From Dolomitihabitans soli (lineage in GTDB: Bacteria > Actinomycetota > Actinomycetes > Streptosporangiales > Streptosporangiaceae): DNA of 64,000 nt. Below are positions 35,338 through 43,978 of the stretch, in pieces. The DNA is taken from NCBI RefSeq assembly GCF_022213955.1, contig NZ_JAKNTW010000011.1, forward strand, positions 124,001 to 188,000. Reading direction: 5' to 3'. Position numbers and translations under genes: made by a program. Position 1 is the stretch's first letter; each line of letters starts with the position of its first letter. The notes beneath the pieces are model-generated. The model worked only from the letters and a program-made list of their open reading frames with translations. It ran no database searches and had not been told where the DNA came from.

Positions 35338-35700
35338 ATGGCGACCCAGGCGACGGCACAGCACCGCTTCTCGTTTCTGCAGATCGCGATCACCCTGCAG
35401 ACCCTGACCATCTTCCTTCAAGCGGTCTCCGCCGGACTGCTGCTGACCTCGTCCTACGGAGAGACGCTGCACAGTGTCGGAGCCCGCGTGATGTACGGGG
35501 CGTCGATGCTGTATGTGCTCGCGGCGGTGCTGGCGTGGAAGCCGGGCGGCGGCTCGCCCCGGCCCGTCTGGCACGCGTCCGGCTTCCTCGTCCTCGCCTC
35601 GGTCCAGGTCGTGCTCGGCATCGCGCACATACCGTCGGTCCATCTCCCCCTGGGCGTCCTGATGTTCGGACTGAGCGTGCTGGCGCTGGCGCGGCGCTGA
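35338..35700 (+). CDS. four-helix membrane protein, unknown
   Basis: A 120-residue protein with four hydrophobic segments: FLQIAITLQTLTIFLQAVSAGLLL, VMYGASMLYVLAAVLAW, FLVLASVQVVLGIAHI and LGVLMFGLSVLALA, with a basic C-terminus. No family motif is recognised. GGGGACC precedes the ATG only weakly. Its divergent placement from an ECF41 sigma gene makes it a candidate target of that factor, but no shared promoter motif was found, so this is context only. Confidence 0.7.
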   Translation: MATQATAQHRFSFLQIAITLQTLTIFLQAVSAGLLLTSSYGETLHSVGARVMYGASMLYVLAAVLAWKPGGGSPRPVWHASGFLVLASVQVVLGIAHIPSVHLPLGVLMFGLSVLALARR

Positions 35701-35753
35701 AGTCCGATACGGGGGCTCCGCCGGACAGGCCCTGGTTGCACGTCCCACCATGG

Positions 35754-36167
35754 TCACTCCTGGTGGGTGTCGTACCGGCGGCGCGCGCCGTCGATGTCGT
35801 CGTGGTGCTCCACCACCCAGTCGATCAACCCCCAGACCTGGTCCCGCAGGGTACGGCCGAGCGGGGTCAGCTCGTAGTCCACGCGTGGCGGCACCACCGG
35901 ATAGACGCGGCGGGAGACCAGCCCGTCGCGTTCCAGCGCCCGCAGCGTGACGGTGAGCATGCGCTGGCTGATGCCGGGGACGGCGCGCTTGATCTCGGTG
36001 AAGCGCTGCACGCCGCAGCCCAGCTCGTTGATCACCGCCATCGACCACTTGTCGCCGATGCGGCTGAGGATGTCCCGCACCTGGCAGGTCATCGGGTCGC
36101 GTTCCCGCAGTACGGCGGGCGACGCAGGGCGGCCGGTCACCGGCCGGGACGTTCCGTTCGCGTGCAT
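35754..36167 (-). CDS. HxlR family transcriptional regulator
   Basis: A 137-residue winged-helix regulator. Diagnostic blocks are DPMTCQVRDILSRIGDKWSMAVI (with the family cysteine C28), RFTEIKRAVPGISQRMLTVTLRALERDGLVSR and PPRVDYELTPLGRTL. Such proteins often respond to electrophiles or reactive carbonyls through the cysteine. It is divergent from the LUD-domain gene, its probable target, across a 112-base AT-rich gap. Confidence 0.92.
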   Translation of the reverse strand: MHANGTSRPVTGRPASPAVLRERDPMTCQVRDILSRIGDKWSMAVINELGCGVQRFTEIKRAVPGISQRMLTVTLRALERDGLVSRRVYPVVPPRVDYELTPLGRTLRDQVWGLIDWVVEHHDDIDGARRRYDTHQE

Positions 36168-36279
36168 GGTTCTCTCCAGGTCACCGAGGCAGAAAAAAGT
36201 GCCTTCTTCCTATCGGGATTGAGCGTTACGCAGAATGTGCTCAGTTACCAACAGGAACCAATAGAAGCAAAGGATCACC

Positions 36280-36906
36280 ATGTCCGTACAGACCCTCGTG
36301 CCCGACGAGACCTTCACCATCGCCGCCGAGCCCGCGCGGCTCGACCGCGTGACGGCCGCGCTGCGCGAGAACGGCTACCTCGTGCACGTCGTGGACACCG
36401 CCGCCGAGGCCCGCCGGCTCGTCACCGGCCTGCTCCCCAGGGATGCGGCCGTCTTCACCGCCACCAGCGAGACCCTGCGGCAGTCGGGCATCACCGCCGA
36501 CATCGACGAGTCCGGCGAGTTCGTCTCGGTGCGCGCGCAGGCCGGCGATCTCGGCGACGACGTGCAGGCCCGCATCCGCCTGGGCGCCACGCCCGAGGTG
36601 ATCGTGGGCAGCGTGCACGCGGTCACCGAGGACGGCGAGCTGGTCGTCACCTCGGCCAGCGGCAGTCAGCTCGCGCCGTACGCCTCGGGGGCCCGCAAGG
36701 CCATCTGGGTGGTCGGCGCGCAGAAGGTGGTGCCGGACCTGGAGACCGCGCTGCGCCGGATCCGTGCGTACAGCCTGCCGCGCGAGCACCTGCGCCTGCA
36801 GGAGATCGGCCAGGCGTCGTTCATCGGCAAGATCCTCATCATGGAGCGGGAGGCGCTCCCGGAGCGCGGCACGGTCGTGCTGATCCGCGAGCCGATCGGC
36901 TTCTAA
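36280..36906 (+). CDS. LUD-domain protein (LutC/YkgG-like)
   Basis: A 208-residue protein of the lactate-utilisation LUD family: DAAVFTATSETLRQSGI, the mid-section GATPEVIVGSVHAVTEDGELV and the nucleotide-binding-like GARKAIWVVGAQKVVPDLETAL. Related proteins act in lactate oxidation (LutC) or alone with unknown roles; the partner iron-sulfur proteins LutA and LutB are absent here, so this is a stand-alone form. ATG 36280 follows AAAGGA. Control by the divergent HxlR protein is likely. The 295 bases after its stop hold no convincing gene. Confidence 0.85.
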   Translation: MSVQTLVPDETFTIAAEPARLDRVTAALRENGYLVHVVDTAAEARRLVTGLLPRDAAVFTATSETLRQSGITADIDESGEFVSVRAQAGDLGDDVQARIRLGATPEVIVGSVHAVTEDGELVVTSASGSQLAPYASGARKAIWVVGAQKVVPDLETALRRIRAYSLPREHLRLQEIGQASFIGKILIMEREALPERGTVVLIREPIGF

Positions 36907-37201
36907 CGGATCCGCTCCTCGGCCGCCTCGGCGACGAGGGGTCGCCCGCCCACGGCGTCGGCCTTCAGGTGGTCGGGCTCTGCCTGGTGGAGTGGCGGGA
37001 ACCGCGTCCGGTGGCCGTGGGTTTCCGCTGGGGGAGGACATCGGCCGTCGGGGGTGCTCGCTGTCGGCGTGGCGGCAGGTCCGCTCGGTGAGTTCGGCGA
37101 GCGCACGGGACCAGGCCGGCAAGACCGGCGGGGGTGCGCATCTCCTTGGTGGCGTTCACGCCGTCCAAGAGAGGTGCGCACCCCGGATGGCGGTGTCGGT
37201 T

Positions 37202-38149
37202 TCAGCGCTCCCGTCGACTCGTTGTGCCAGGCCTGTCAGTCGTTTCGGGGACGAAGTGGGACGCCTCACTCCGCGCAATGTCCGCGATGGAGGCGAGCTT
37301 GTCGGGGTTGCTGACCACGTAGACGTCATGAACCTGCTCGCCGGCGGCGTCGAGGTCGAGCACCATCACGGCGAAGGGCGCGTCCTGCGCGAAGACCACC
37401 ACCGAGGGATCTCCGTTGACCTGCTGGTACTCGACGTCCAAGCCCTCGGTACGGCGGACGTTGGCGACGAGCGTCCGGGCGACCTTCTCACGTCCACGGA
37501 TCGGGCGGGGCCCGCCCGCCGCCGACTTGCCGCCGCCGTCGGACCACAGGGTGACCTCAGGCGCGAGCATCTCCATCAGCGCGGCCAGGTCGCCCCCGAA
37601 AGCCGCCTCGACGAACCGTACGGTCACCCGTTGGTGGGTGCGCCGGTCGATCCGGGCACGCGGACGCCGTGCCTGAACGTGCTCACGTGCCCGGTGGGCG
37701 ATCTGCCGGACAGCCGCCGGACTACGGTCGAGCATGTCGGCGATCTCGGTGTGCTGGTAGGCGAACACCTCGTGCAGGATGAACACCGCTCGCTCCAGCG
37801 GGGTGAGCGTCTCCAGGACCACCAGCAACGCGATCGACACCGACTCCGCGCGCACGGCCGGCTCCGACGCGTCAGACCCGGTGATCAGCGGCTCGGGAAG
37901 CCACGGGCCCGGATAGTTCTCCTTGCGCCTGCGCAACGTGCTCTGGTGGGCGAGAGCCTGGTTGACCGCGATGCGCACCAGATAGGCGCGGTGGTTGTCG
38001 ATCTGGGCCAGCTCCCTCGCCGACCACGCCAACCACGTTTCCTGGAGCACGTCCTCGGTGTCGCAGACGGTGCCGAGCATGTTGTAGACGATGGAGAACA
38101 GCAACTCGCGATGGTCGGCGAACGCATCGGAGGCGGCGGAGTCGGGCAT
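37202..38149 (-). CDS. ECF41-type sigma factor (SigJ-like)
   Basis: A 315-residue sigma factor with region 2 (LFSIVYNMLGTVCDTEDVLQETW), region 4 (LTPLERAVFILHEVFAYQHTEIADMLDRS) and the fused SnoaL-like domain carrying both ECF41 signatures, DGGGK (near residue 215) and NPDKL (near 285). ATG 38149 is chosen, six bases from AAGGAG; ATG 38152 is the alternative. Upstream is a perfect ECF41 promoter, so it should activate its own gene. A ~35-residue tail follows NPDKL; in this group tail length tunes activity. The NmrA-like gene lies just upstream on the same strand. Confidence 0.92.
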   Translation of the reverse strand: MPDSAASDAFADHRELLFSIVYNMLGTVCDTEDVLQETWLAWSARELAQIDNHRAYLVRIAVNQALAHQSTLRRRKENYPGPWLPEPLITGSDASEPAVRAESVSIALLVVLETLTPLERAVFILHEVFAYQHTEIADMLDRSPAAVRQIAHRAREHVQARRPRARIDRRTHQRVTVRFVEAAFGGDLAALMEMLAPEVTLWSDGGGKSAAGGPRPIRGREKVARTLVANVRRTEGLDVEYQQVNGDPSVVVFAQDAPFAVMVLDLDAAGEQVHDVYVVSNPDKLASIADIARSEASHFVPETTDRPGTTSRRER

Positions 38150-38182
38150 CATGAGCTCCTTGTCAGAACGGATACCGTCTCA

Positions 38183-38209
38183 GACGCTCATGGTCGAGCG
38201 AGTGTGACA
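38183..38209 (-). promoter_or_regulatory. ECF41 promoter (TGTCACA-N16-CGTC)
   Basis: On the minus strand TGTCACA (38209-38203) is followed after exactly 16 bases by CGTC (38186-38183), matching the published ECF41 consensus base for base. It ends 33 bases before the sigma-factor start, placing transcription start near 38176. Autoregulation is the expected outcome. Confidence 0.85.
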
Positions 38210-38256
38210 GCGATGGTCACCGACCCGGTGACGACGTAGGCGGTCGACACCGGGGC

Positions 38257-39117
38257 TCATCCGTTCCGGAAGGCGGCGAGGTGGTCGGCCACCCAGTCGG
38301 CGTAGGTCCGGGCGGGCCGGCCGAGGATCTTGTCCACCTCCCCCGTCACGGGGTGCTGCTCTCCGCCGACGTAACGGGCGTACCGGGCCATCAGGGCGTG
38401 CGCCCATGGTTCCGGAAGGCCGTTGTCGACCAGGTGCTGTGCGGCGGCCTCCGGCGTACGCTCCTCGAAGCGCAGCGGCCTGCCGAGCGCGGCGGCGATC
38501 ACGGCCACCATCTCCTCGTGCGACAGCGACTGCGGTCCGGTGAGCTCCAGCCTGCGGCCCACGAGTTCGTCGGTGAGCAGTGCGCGGGCCGCGACCTCGG
38601 CCAGATCCCGCTCGTCGAGCACCGACTCGCGGAACCGGGCGTGCACGTAGCGGACGACGTCTCCGGCGCGGATCTGGGCGCCCCACGCCTGCGCGGTGTT
38701 GCCGGCGAAACTGGCGGCCCGCAGGCTGGTCCAGGCCAGGCCGCTGGCGACGGCCGCCTCCTCGGCCTCCTTGTTCCGGTCTCCCCGCCAGCGGGAGGGC
38801 TGCAGGTCGAACGGGTCGTCGATGTTCATCGCCGACAGGGCCACCACTCTGCTCGCGCCACGTTCGACGGCCAGGGCGAGCAGCCGGTCGGCGGAGTCGC
38901 CGAAGGTCCGCGCGTGCAGGAAGACGGACTCGACGCCGTCGAAGTGGGCGGCCATCGTGTCGGGCCGGGCCGGATCGCCCTGGACGATCTCCACACCGTC
39001 CGGCAGGACGGCCTTCTCCGGTGAGCGGCTCACGGCGCGCACGGGGGCGCCCCCGGCGGCGAGCTGTTCGACGACGAGACGTCCGATGCCGCCGGTGGCT
39101 CCGGTGATGAGGATCAT
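38257..39117 (-). CDS. NmrA/SDR-like NAD(P)-binding oxidoreductase
   Basis: A 286-residue atypical short-chain dehydrogenase. The N-terminal Rossmann loop MILITGATGGIGRLVVEQLAA binds dinucleotide, and VRAVSRSPEKA follows. The catalytic YxxxK of classical SDRs is not evident, as in NmrA-like proteins that act as redox sensors or reduce small ketones and quinones. Oxidoreductases commonly accompany ECF41 genes. It is encoded just ahead of the ECF41 gene on the same strand; the ECF41 promoter lies in the 107-base gap between them. Its own promoter was not found. Confidence 0.88.
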   Translation of the reverse strand: MILITGATGGIGRLVVEQLAAGGAPVRAVSRSPEKAVLPDGVEIVQGDPARPDTMAAHFDGVESVFLHARTFGDSADRLLALAVERGASRVVALSAMNIDDPFDLQPSRWRGDRNKEAEEAAVASGLAWTSLRAASFAGNTAQAWGAQIRAGDVVRYVHARFRESVLDERDLAEVAARALLTDELVGRRLELTGPQSLSHEEMVAVIAAALGRPLRFEERTPEAAAQHLVDNGLPEPWAHALMARYARYVGGEQHPVTGEVDKILGRPARTYADWVADHLAAFRNG

Positions 39118-39731
39118 TGGGTTCGCTTTCGTCAGGTGGTGAGGGTCATGACGTTCTTCCCTTGGTCGTGTCTAAGAGGGCCGGCGGGGATCGAAGTGTG
39201 ACGTCCTGGCGGGGAATGTGAACGACGTCTCACTCCGCCATCCGGAGGACCCGCGAGCCGCAGGTCAGCTGGAGCCGGCCGCGGAAGGCGGGCGGGTAAA
39301 CGGGCGCGCGGGCATTCAGCGCCTCGGCCGGATGGTCGCGCCGCGCGATCACGTCGGCTTGCGAACACCTAGCGGAAAGAGGGACTCACACCGGCCGAGC
39401 CGTACCCGCTCACGCACGTGCGCGGGGCCCTCTTGGGCGATCACGGAGTCCTCGTGCGGGCCCTACGGCGTCGCCGTACGTCTTATGAGGAACTCGCAGC
39501 GGCGGGCGCGATGCGCTGTCCGCCGGCACATATCCGGAACGGCATGGCGGCCGTCGTGCTGTGCGACCACGGCTTCGTCATCGAGCCGATCATCGCTTGC
39601 CAATGGACGGGGAGGCGCCACACGGCCTGCCGCGCCCGGTCCACGGTGCATGGCGGTCGAAGGCGCCGAGATCGCGAACGGCCTCCCGGCTCGGTGTGGG
39701 CCGGGAGGCCGCGTTCATGAACGGTCGCCTG
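39118..39731. other. gene-poor intergenic region
   Basis: These 614 bases separate the NmrA-like start from the GH71 stop. Several chance frames exist on the plus strand (for instance GTG 39418 to 39720), none with a clear ribosome site or known domain. A degraded gene is possible. The only firm element is the terminator at its right end. Confidence 0.45.
39680..39710 (-). terminator. hairpin after GH71 gene
   Basis: GGCCTCCCGGC (39680-39690) pairs perfectly with GCCGGGAGGCC (39700-39710) around a nine-base loop, 21 bases past the GH71 stop on the minus strand. No T-run. Confidence 0.7.
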
Positions 39732-41789
39732 TCAGAGCGGGCGCCTGCAGGTCAGGCCGCCGCCCGCGTGGTTGATGAGGTCCTGGTAGACCACGCTCTC
39801 CTTGATCGGAGTGCGGCTCTTGACGGTCTGAACGACCTTGCCGTCCCGCTTCAGCTCGAAGACGGGGGTGGTGCCGGGCTTCAGCGGCGCCTTGAAGGAC
39901 ACCATGCCCGCCGCGGTGACCTCCTTGGTCTGGACGTCGTCGCCCTGCTTGATGGTCAGCGTGCCCGGCTCCTTGACGAAGGCCAGCAGTTCCACGTCGT
40001 TGGTGGCCTTGTCGCCGTAGGGGATGGCGATGGGGCCGATGGTCTGCTTGGTCGCGTCGAACGGCGCGTCGGTGCGGTGACTACGGTGGAAGTAGTACAA
40101 CGCGTCCCGCTCCACCTTCGGCCACTTGCCGGTCTTGAACCAGGTCGTGTAGTACGCGACCACGTCCATCGGCGCGTAACCGCGTTCGACCGAAGGCGCC
40201 AGCCACGACTCCGCGTAGTCGTTCCAGGTGAGCAACGAGACGATGTCCGCGCCGCCCTCCTTGGCCTTGACGAACGACTGCCGCAGCGTGCCGCTGTTCG
40301 ACGGCTCCCAATACCTCTTGTCGCGCGGGCGAACGTCCTCAAGGGAGGCGGGGGCCATGTAGAACCGGCCCCGCGCCGCGGCCTCGATGCCGGACCTGCG
40401 GTAGCCGTCGGTGGAGCTCATCCAGCGGACGCCCCAGGACGAGTAACCGGCGACGGAGTCGTTCCACTCGGTCTTACCCGAGCCGGACCAGTCCAGGAAG
40501 ATCGGCACGAGCACCGTCTTCATCCCCTGGTCGGCGAGCTTCTCGCGCAGTTCGTCCCACCAGGCAGGCGACTGCCGCTCGGGGTAGAACGGCGCGAGCG
40601 GGATGGTGCCGTCGGGCAGGTGGTAGAGGGACGGATGCCCCTTGGCCATGAGGATGTCGGAGATGACCTTGTCGTGGGCCGCGCCCTTCGTCGTCGGGAA
40701 GTCAGGGCTGAGCATGATCCGGAAACCCGGGTCCACGGCCTTGGCCGCCGCCAGCAACTTGGGGAACTGGTTGAAGCGCTGGTCACTGGCGGAGGTGTGG
40801 TGCTCGTAGATGAAGCCGTCCAGGCCCGCGGCGATGGCCTGGCGGATCTCCACCTCGAAGTCCGCCTGGCGCCAGTCGCCGCTCCGGACCGGGCGGGTCA
40901 GCGGCCGGTCACGCGAGTGACCGCCCTGAGCGGCGTACATGCCGTTGGAACCGGCCGGATTGAGCCAGGACGCGTACTGGTCCTTCGCCGGGTCCTTGTT
41001 GTCGATCGACAGCGGGTACGGCGGGAAGTAGAAGGCGAAGACCTTCTTGTCGTACGAGCGCATGGTGGCCGCCGAGGGCATGTCGAACGGCAGGCATTCG
41101 GTACTGCTGGTCGGCGCCGGCGAAGGGGACGCGGAGGTCGTCGGCGAGGTCGTCGGTGACGCGGTGGCCGTGGGACTCGGGCTCGCCGTGGCCGTGCCGG
41201 GCGTATACGTGATCTTGAGGCTGGGGCCCTTCCCCGTGGTGCGCGAGGAGTGCAGCACCGCGACGGGCCCCTTCGAGGCGGTCAGGCCGAAGGAGTACGT
41301 GCCGTTGCCGGTGTAGGCCTTCGAGACGTTCATGGCGGCCACCGAGCCGGCCGTGAACCCGGTGCGTGACGCGAGCACGGTGGTCCCGAAGGTCGGGCCG
41401 TTCTTCCACGAGGTGGAGGTCTGCGACCAGGAACCGGTGACCTTGTGCGCGCTGACCGTGGTGTCGCTGGTCCTGGCGACACTGAGCTGGAGGGTCATGG
41501 TGACGTTCGCCGCGTTCTGCGGGATGCCGGCCACCTTGAAGCTCATCAGCGCCCGGCGTTCGGCGTTCGTGGCGTTGTTACAGGTCTTGACGCAGACCGA
41601 CATCCACTCCGCAGTACGGTAAACGGTTTCCGGAGCGGCCTGGCTGATGAAGACGTCGTTGCTCGACGGCACGACGGAGCTGACCGGCGCTGCGGAGGCC
41701 GATGCGGAGGTCGTGGCGGCGATGCTGACGGTGCTGACACACGCCATGGCGGCGAGGACGGCTAATACCGCCCGTCGGTGGGATGACAA
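39732..41789 (-). CDS. secreted GH71 alpha-1,3-glucanase with N-terminal CBM96/DNRLRE-type domain
   Basis: A 685-residue exported enzyme. The signal peptide ends ASASAA near residue 34. Residues about 40-195 form a DNRLRE/CBM96-like beta-sandwich (DVFISQAAPETVYRTAEWMSV at its start, two cysteines after it), followed by a Thr/Ser/Pro linker. The GH71 domain (about 235-600) begins KKVFAFYFPPYPLSIDNKDP and includes GLDGFIYEHH, and DIVSLLTWNDYAESWLAPS near its end. It would hydrolyse alpha-1,3-glucan of fungal walls or dental/soil mutan. TTG 41789 is supported by GGAGG just upstream. Confidence 0.85.
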   Translation of the reverse strand: MSSHRRAVLAVLAAMACVSTVSIAATTSASASAAPVSSVVPSSNDVFISQAAPETVYRTAEWMSVCVKTCNNATNAERRALMSFKVAGIPQNAANVTMTLQLSVARTSDTTVSAHKVTGSWSQTSTSWKNGPTFGTTVLASRTGFTAGSVAAMNVSKAYTGNGTYSFGLTASKGPVAVLHSSRTTGKGPSLKITYTPGTATASPSPTATASPTTSPTTSASPSPAPTSSTECLPFDMPSAATMRSYDKKVFAFYFPPYPLSIDNKDPAKDQYASWLNPAGSNGMYAAQGGHSRDRPLTRPVRSGDWRQADFEVEIRQAIAAGLDGFIYEHHTSASDQRFNQFPKLLAAAKAVDPGFRIMLSPDFPTTKGAAHDKVISDILMAKGHPSLYHLPDGTIPLAPFYPERQSPAWWDELREKLADQGMKTVLVPIFLDWSGSGKTEWNDSVAGYSSWGVRWMSSTDGYRRSGIEAAARGRFYMAPASLEDVRPRDKRYWEPSNSGTLRQSFVKAKEGGADIVSLLTWNDYAESWLAPSVERGYAPMDVVAYYTTWFKTGKWPKVERDALYYFHRSHRTDAPFDATKQTIGPIAIPYGDKATNDVELLAFVKEPGTLTIKQGDDVQTKEVTAAGMVSFKAPLKPGTTPVFELKRDGKVVQTVKSRTPIKESVVYQDLINHAGGGLTCRRPL

Positions 41790-42223
41790 GGGGCCTCCAG
41801 TGAGGGGGTACCGCGTTAATTCGCGATCACCATAGCGACAACCAGGGCGGCATATGGTGCAAATCGCGCTATTTACTGACGTCCGGAAATAGCGTGACTA
41901 GTGGCCAAAATCCGATTGGAACGGGCCATGATCCGACGAGGGCGCGCCACCGTCGACACGCCTGGGCCGGACACGGCGTGGAGACCATGAGGGCGGCGGG
42001 CAGAATATGCCTCACGGCGAGGAGGGCTCCGGCGGAGCGACGACTCATCGCCGATTGGGCTCACGGCCTCGCTCCGCCGGGCCGGTTCCCGGCTCCGATG
42101 ACGAACACGGGCGTCTACGAGATCGCCGGCTGACGTGAGCACATCGACGTCGCCCACGCCACGCGGTCGGGCTCCGGCCGATGTGCCCCTCGCCGCTCCA
42201 GTCGGCCAGGCCGCGGCTCCCCG
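41790..42223. other. intergenic region before GH71 gene
   Basis: This 434-base stretch lies between the end of the GH42 gene at 42224 and the GH71 start, both minus strand. The AT-richer part 41840-41930 contains an inverted repeat; the remainder has chance frames such as 41873-42157 with no recognisable protein. It does not encode the missing GH42 C-terminal domain in any frame I could follow. Confidence 0.5.
41867..41894. promoter_or_regulatory. inverted repeat upstream of GH71
   Basis: CGCTATTT (41867-41874) and AAATAGCG (41887-41894) are exact complements 12 bases apart, centred about 90 bases before the GH71 start in locally AT-rich DNA. It could be an operator, or the terminator of the GH42 unit; the position favours an operator. 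Confidence 0.5.
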
Positions 42224-43951
42224 TCAGCTCAGGACGCCGGCCTGTGCCAGGAGCTTCGCGTAACCGGATGCGTCCAGCCTGGTCGAGACGTACCAGGCGG
42301 TTCCCGATCCCACCTGATGGCGGGTGACCGCCGGCCGGCCGTCGGCGTACGTCGCGGTCGCTGTGGCGCCCGTCAACTGGACGGCCTCGCTCCAGAAGTC
42401 GCCGGTCGTCCCGTCGGACAGCGTCAGGGGGCCGGTCAGCGGGTGGAACTCCTCGACGCGGATCCCGAGGAGGTCGCGCAGGGCGCCGGGGTAGCCGCCC
42501 AGCCGGACGCGGGTGTCGGGATCGGTGACGCCGCTGAAGTAGGACACGATCAGGGTGCCGCCGCCTTCGACGTACGCGGCGAGGTTGGCGGCGGCCTCGT
42601 CGGAGATCAGGTAGAGGGACGGCACCAGCACCGCCCGATAGGACGAAATATCGTGTGAAGGGTGGACGAAGTCGGCGGCGAGGTCGTGCTGCCACAGCAC
42701 CCGGTGCGCTCGCTCCACCGATACCTGGAAGTCCAGCCCGGTGGCCGGCAGAGCCGGGTTCTGCAGCGCCCAGCGTGCCTCGTCGTCCCAGAGGATGGCC
42801 ACCTCGGCCGCCTCGGCGGGCCGCGCCGGCGGAAGTTCGCTGAGCGTCCGGCCCAGTTCCTCGACCTCACGGAAGACCCGGCTGTCGGCGCCCGCGTGCG
42901 GAACCATGCCCTGGTGCCACTGCTCCGGCCCGCCACGTGAGGCCCGCCACTGGAAGTGCAGCACCCCGGCGGACCCGCGGGACACGTATTCGAGGCTGCG
43001 CCGGACGTGTTCTCCCGCCTCCAGCGCGAGGGTGCGCTCGGGGGTGTACATGGCCGCGACGCCCTGCTCCATCAGCATCCACGGCTTCCCGCGCGCCCAG
43101 GAGCGGGCGAGGTCCGCGGCGAAGGCGATCTGGGCGACGCCGCCGTCGCCGGGTTCGTCGGTGTAGTGGTCGATCGCCACGAGGTCGACCTCGGCCGACC
43201 ACTTCCAGTGGTCCAGGGGCGTCCATCCGGCCATGATGTAGTTGGTGGTCACCGGCTGGTCCCCGTGCGCGCGCAGGATGTCGCGCTGCTCGCGATAGTG
43301 GGCGAGCAACACGTCGGAGCAGAACCGGCGGTAGTCCAGCGACTGGGCGGGGTTCGACCGATACTGGGTGGCCCGCGGCGGCAGGATCTGCTCCCACGAC
43401 GTGTAGTGCTGGCTCCAGAACGCCGTGGTCCACCTGTCGTTGAGCGCGTCGAGGGACGTGTGCCGGTCACGCAGCCAGACGCGGAAGGCCGTCGCACAGT
43501 GATCGCAGTAGCAGACCGTGCCGTACTCGTTGTGCACGTGCCACATGGCCGTCGCCGGGTGCGCGCCGTACCGGGTCGCGAGCGCCGTCGCGATGCGGCG
43601 CGAGGCCGCACGGTACGCGGGGGCGTTGACGCAGTACGTGTCCCGGCTGCCGTGGGCGAGCCGGACCCCGTCGGCACGCACGGGCATCGCGTCCGGGTGG
43701 GCCAGGGTGAACCAGGGCGGCGGGGACGCGGTGGGGGTCGCCAGATTGACCTGGATGTCGTTGTCGTGCAGCAGATCGAGCACACGATCGAGCCATCCGA
43801 AGTCGTAGACCCCCTCCGACGGCTCAAGCTTCGCCCAGGAGAAGACCCCCACGGTGGCGAGGTTGACGCGCGCCCGGCGCATCAGCTCGACGTCCTCCAG
43901 CCAGACGTCTTCGGGCCACTGTTCGGGGTTGTAGTCTCCGCCGAAGAACAT
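42224..43951 (-). CDS. GH42 beta-galactosidase (zinc type), short form
   Basis: A 575-residue cytoplasmic enzyme. The barrel holds acid/base E142 (HVHNEYG) and nucleophile E295 (WMLMEQG), plus the four zinc cysteines C107, C147, C149 and C152. The trimerisation domain follows (about 375-570), but the protein ends LAQAGVLS about 90-110 residues earlier than usual, so the small C-terminal beta domain is missing. ATG 43951 with GGAGG upstream is preferred to TTG 43963. It lies 27 bases after a ROK regulator gene on the same strand and divergent from an importer and GH36 gene, so it probably completes breakdown of the same galactosides. Confidence 0.92.
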   Translation of the reverse strand: MFFGGDYNPEQWPEDVWLEDVELMRRARVNLATVGVFSWAKLEPSEGVYDFGWLDRVLDLLHDNDIQVNLATPTASPPPWFTLAHPDAMPVRADGVRLAHGSRDTYCVNAPAYRAASRRIATALATRYGAHPATAMWHVHNEYGTVCYCDHCATAFRVWLRDRHTSLDALNDRWTTAFWSQHYTSWEQILPPRATQYRSNPAQSLDYRRFCSDVLLAHYREQRDILRAHGDQPVTTNYIMAGWTPLDHWKWSAEVDLVAIDHYTDEPGDGGVAQIAFAADLARSWARGKPWMLMEQGVAAMYTPERTLALEAGEHVRRSLEYVSRGSAGVLHFQWRASRGGPEQWHQGMVPHAGADSRVFREVEELGRTLSELPPARPAEAAEVAILWDDEARWALQNPALPATGLDFQVSVERAHRVLWQHDLAADFVHPSHDISSYRAVLVPSLYLISDEAAANLAAYVEGGGTLIVSYFSGVTDPDTRVRLGGYPGALRDLLGIRVEEFHPLTGPLTLSDGTTGDFWSEAVQLTGATATATYADGRPAVTRHQVGSGTAWYVSTRLDASGYAKLLAQAGVLS

Positions 43952-43978
43952 GCATTCCTCCAAGAGGGGTCGCGCGGT

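Noticed and set aside
36903-37181. 92-codon minus-strand frame between the LUD and ECF41 genes
   Set aside because: Low-complexity Pro/Arg-rich text, no ribosome site, no domain.
39418-39720. 100-codon plus-strand frame before the GH71 end
   Set aside because: No ribosome site or family; the end overlaps the GH71 terminator. Possibly a decayed gene, but not supportable.
41873-42157. Minus-strand frame considered as the missing GH42 C-terminal domain
   Set aside because: The residues do not resemble the domain (no Gly-Val-Ala-Val-style final strand) and the frame has its own unrelated start.
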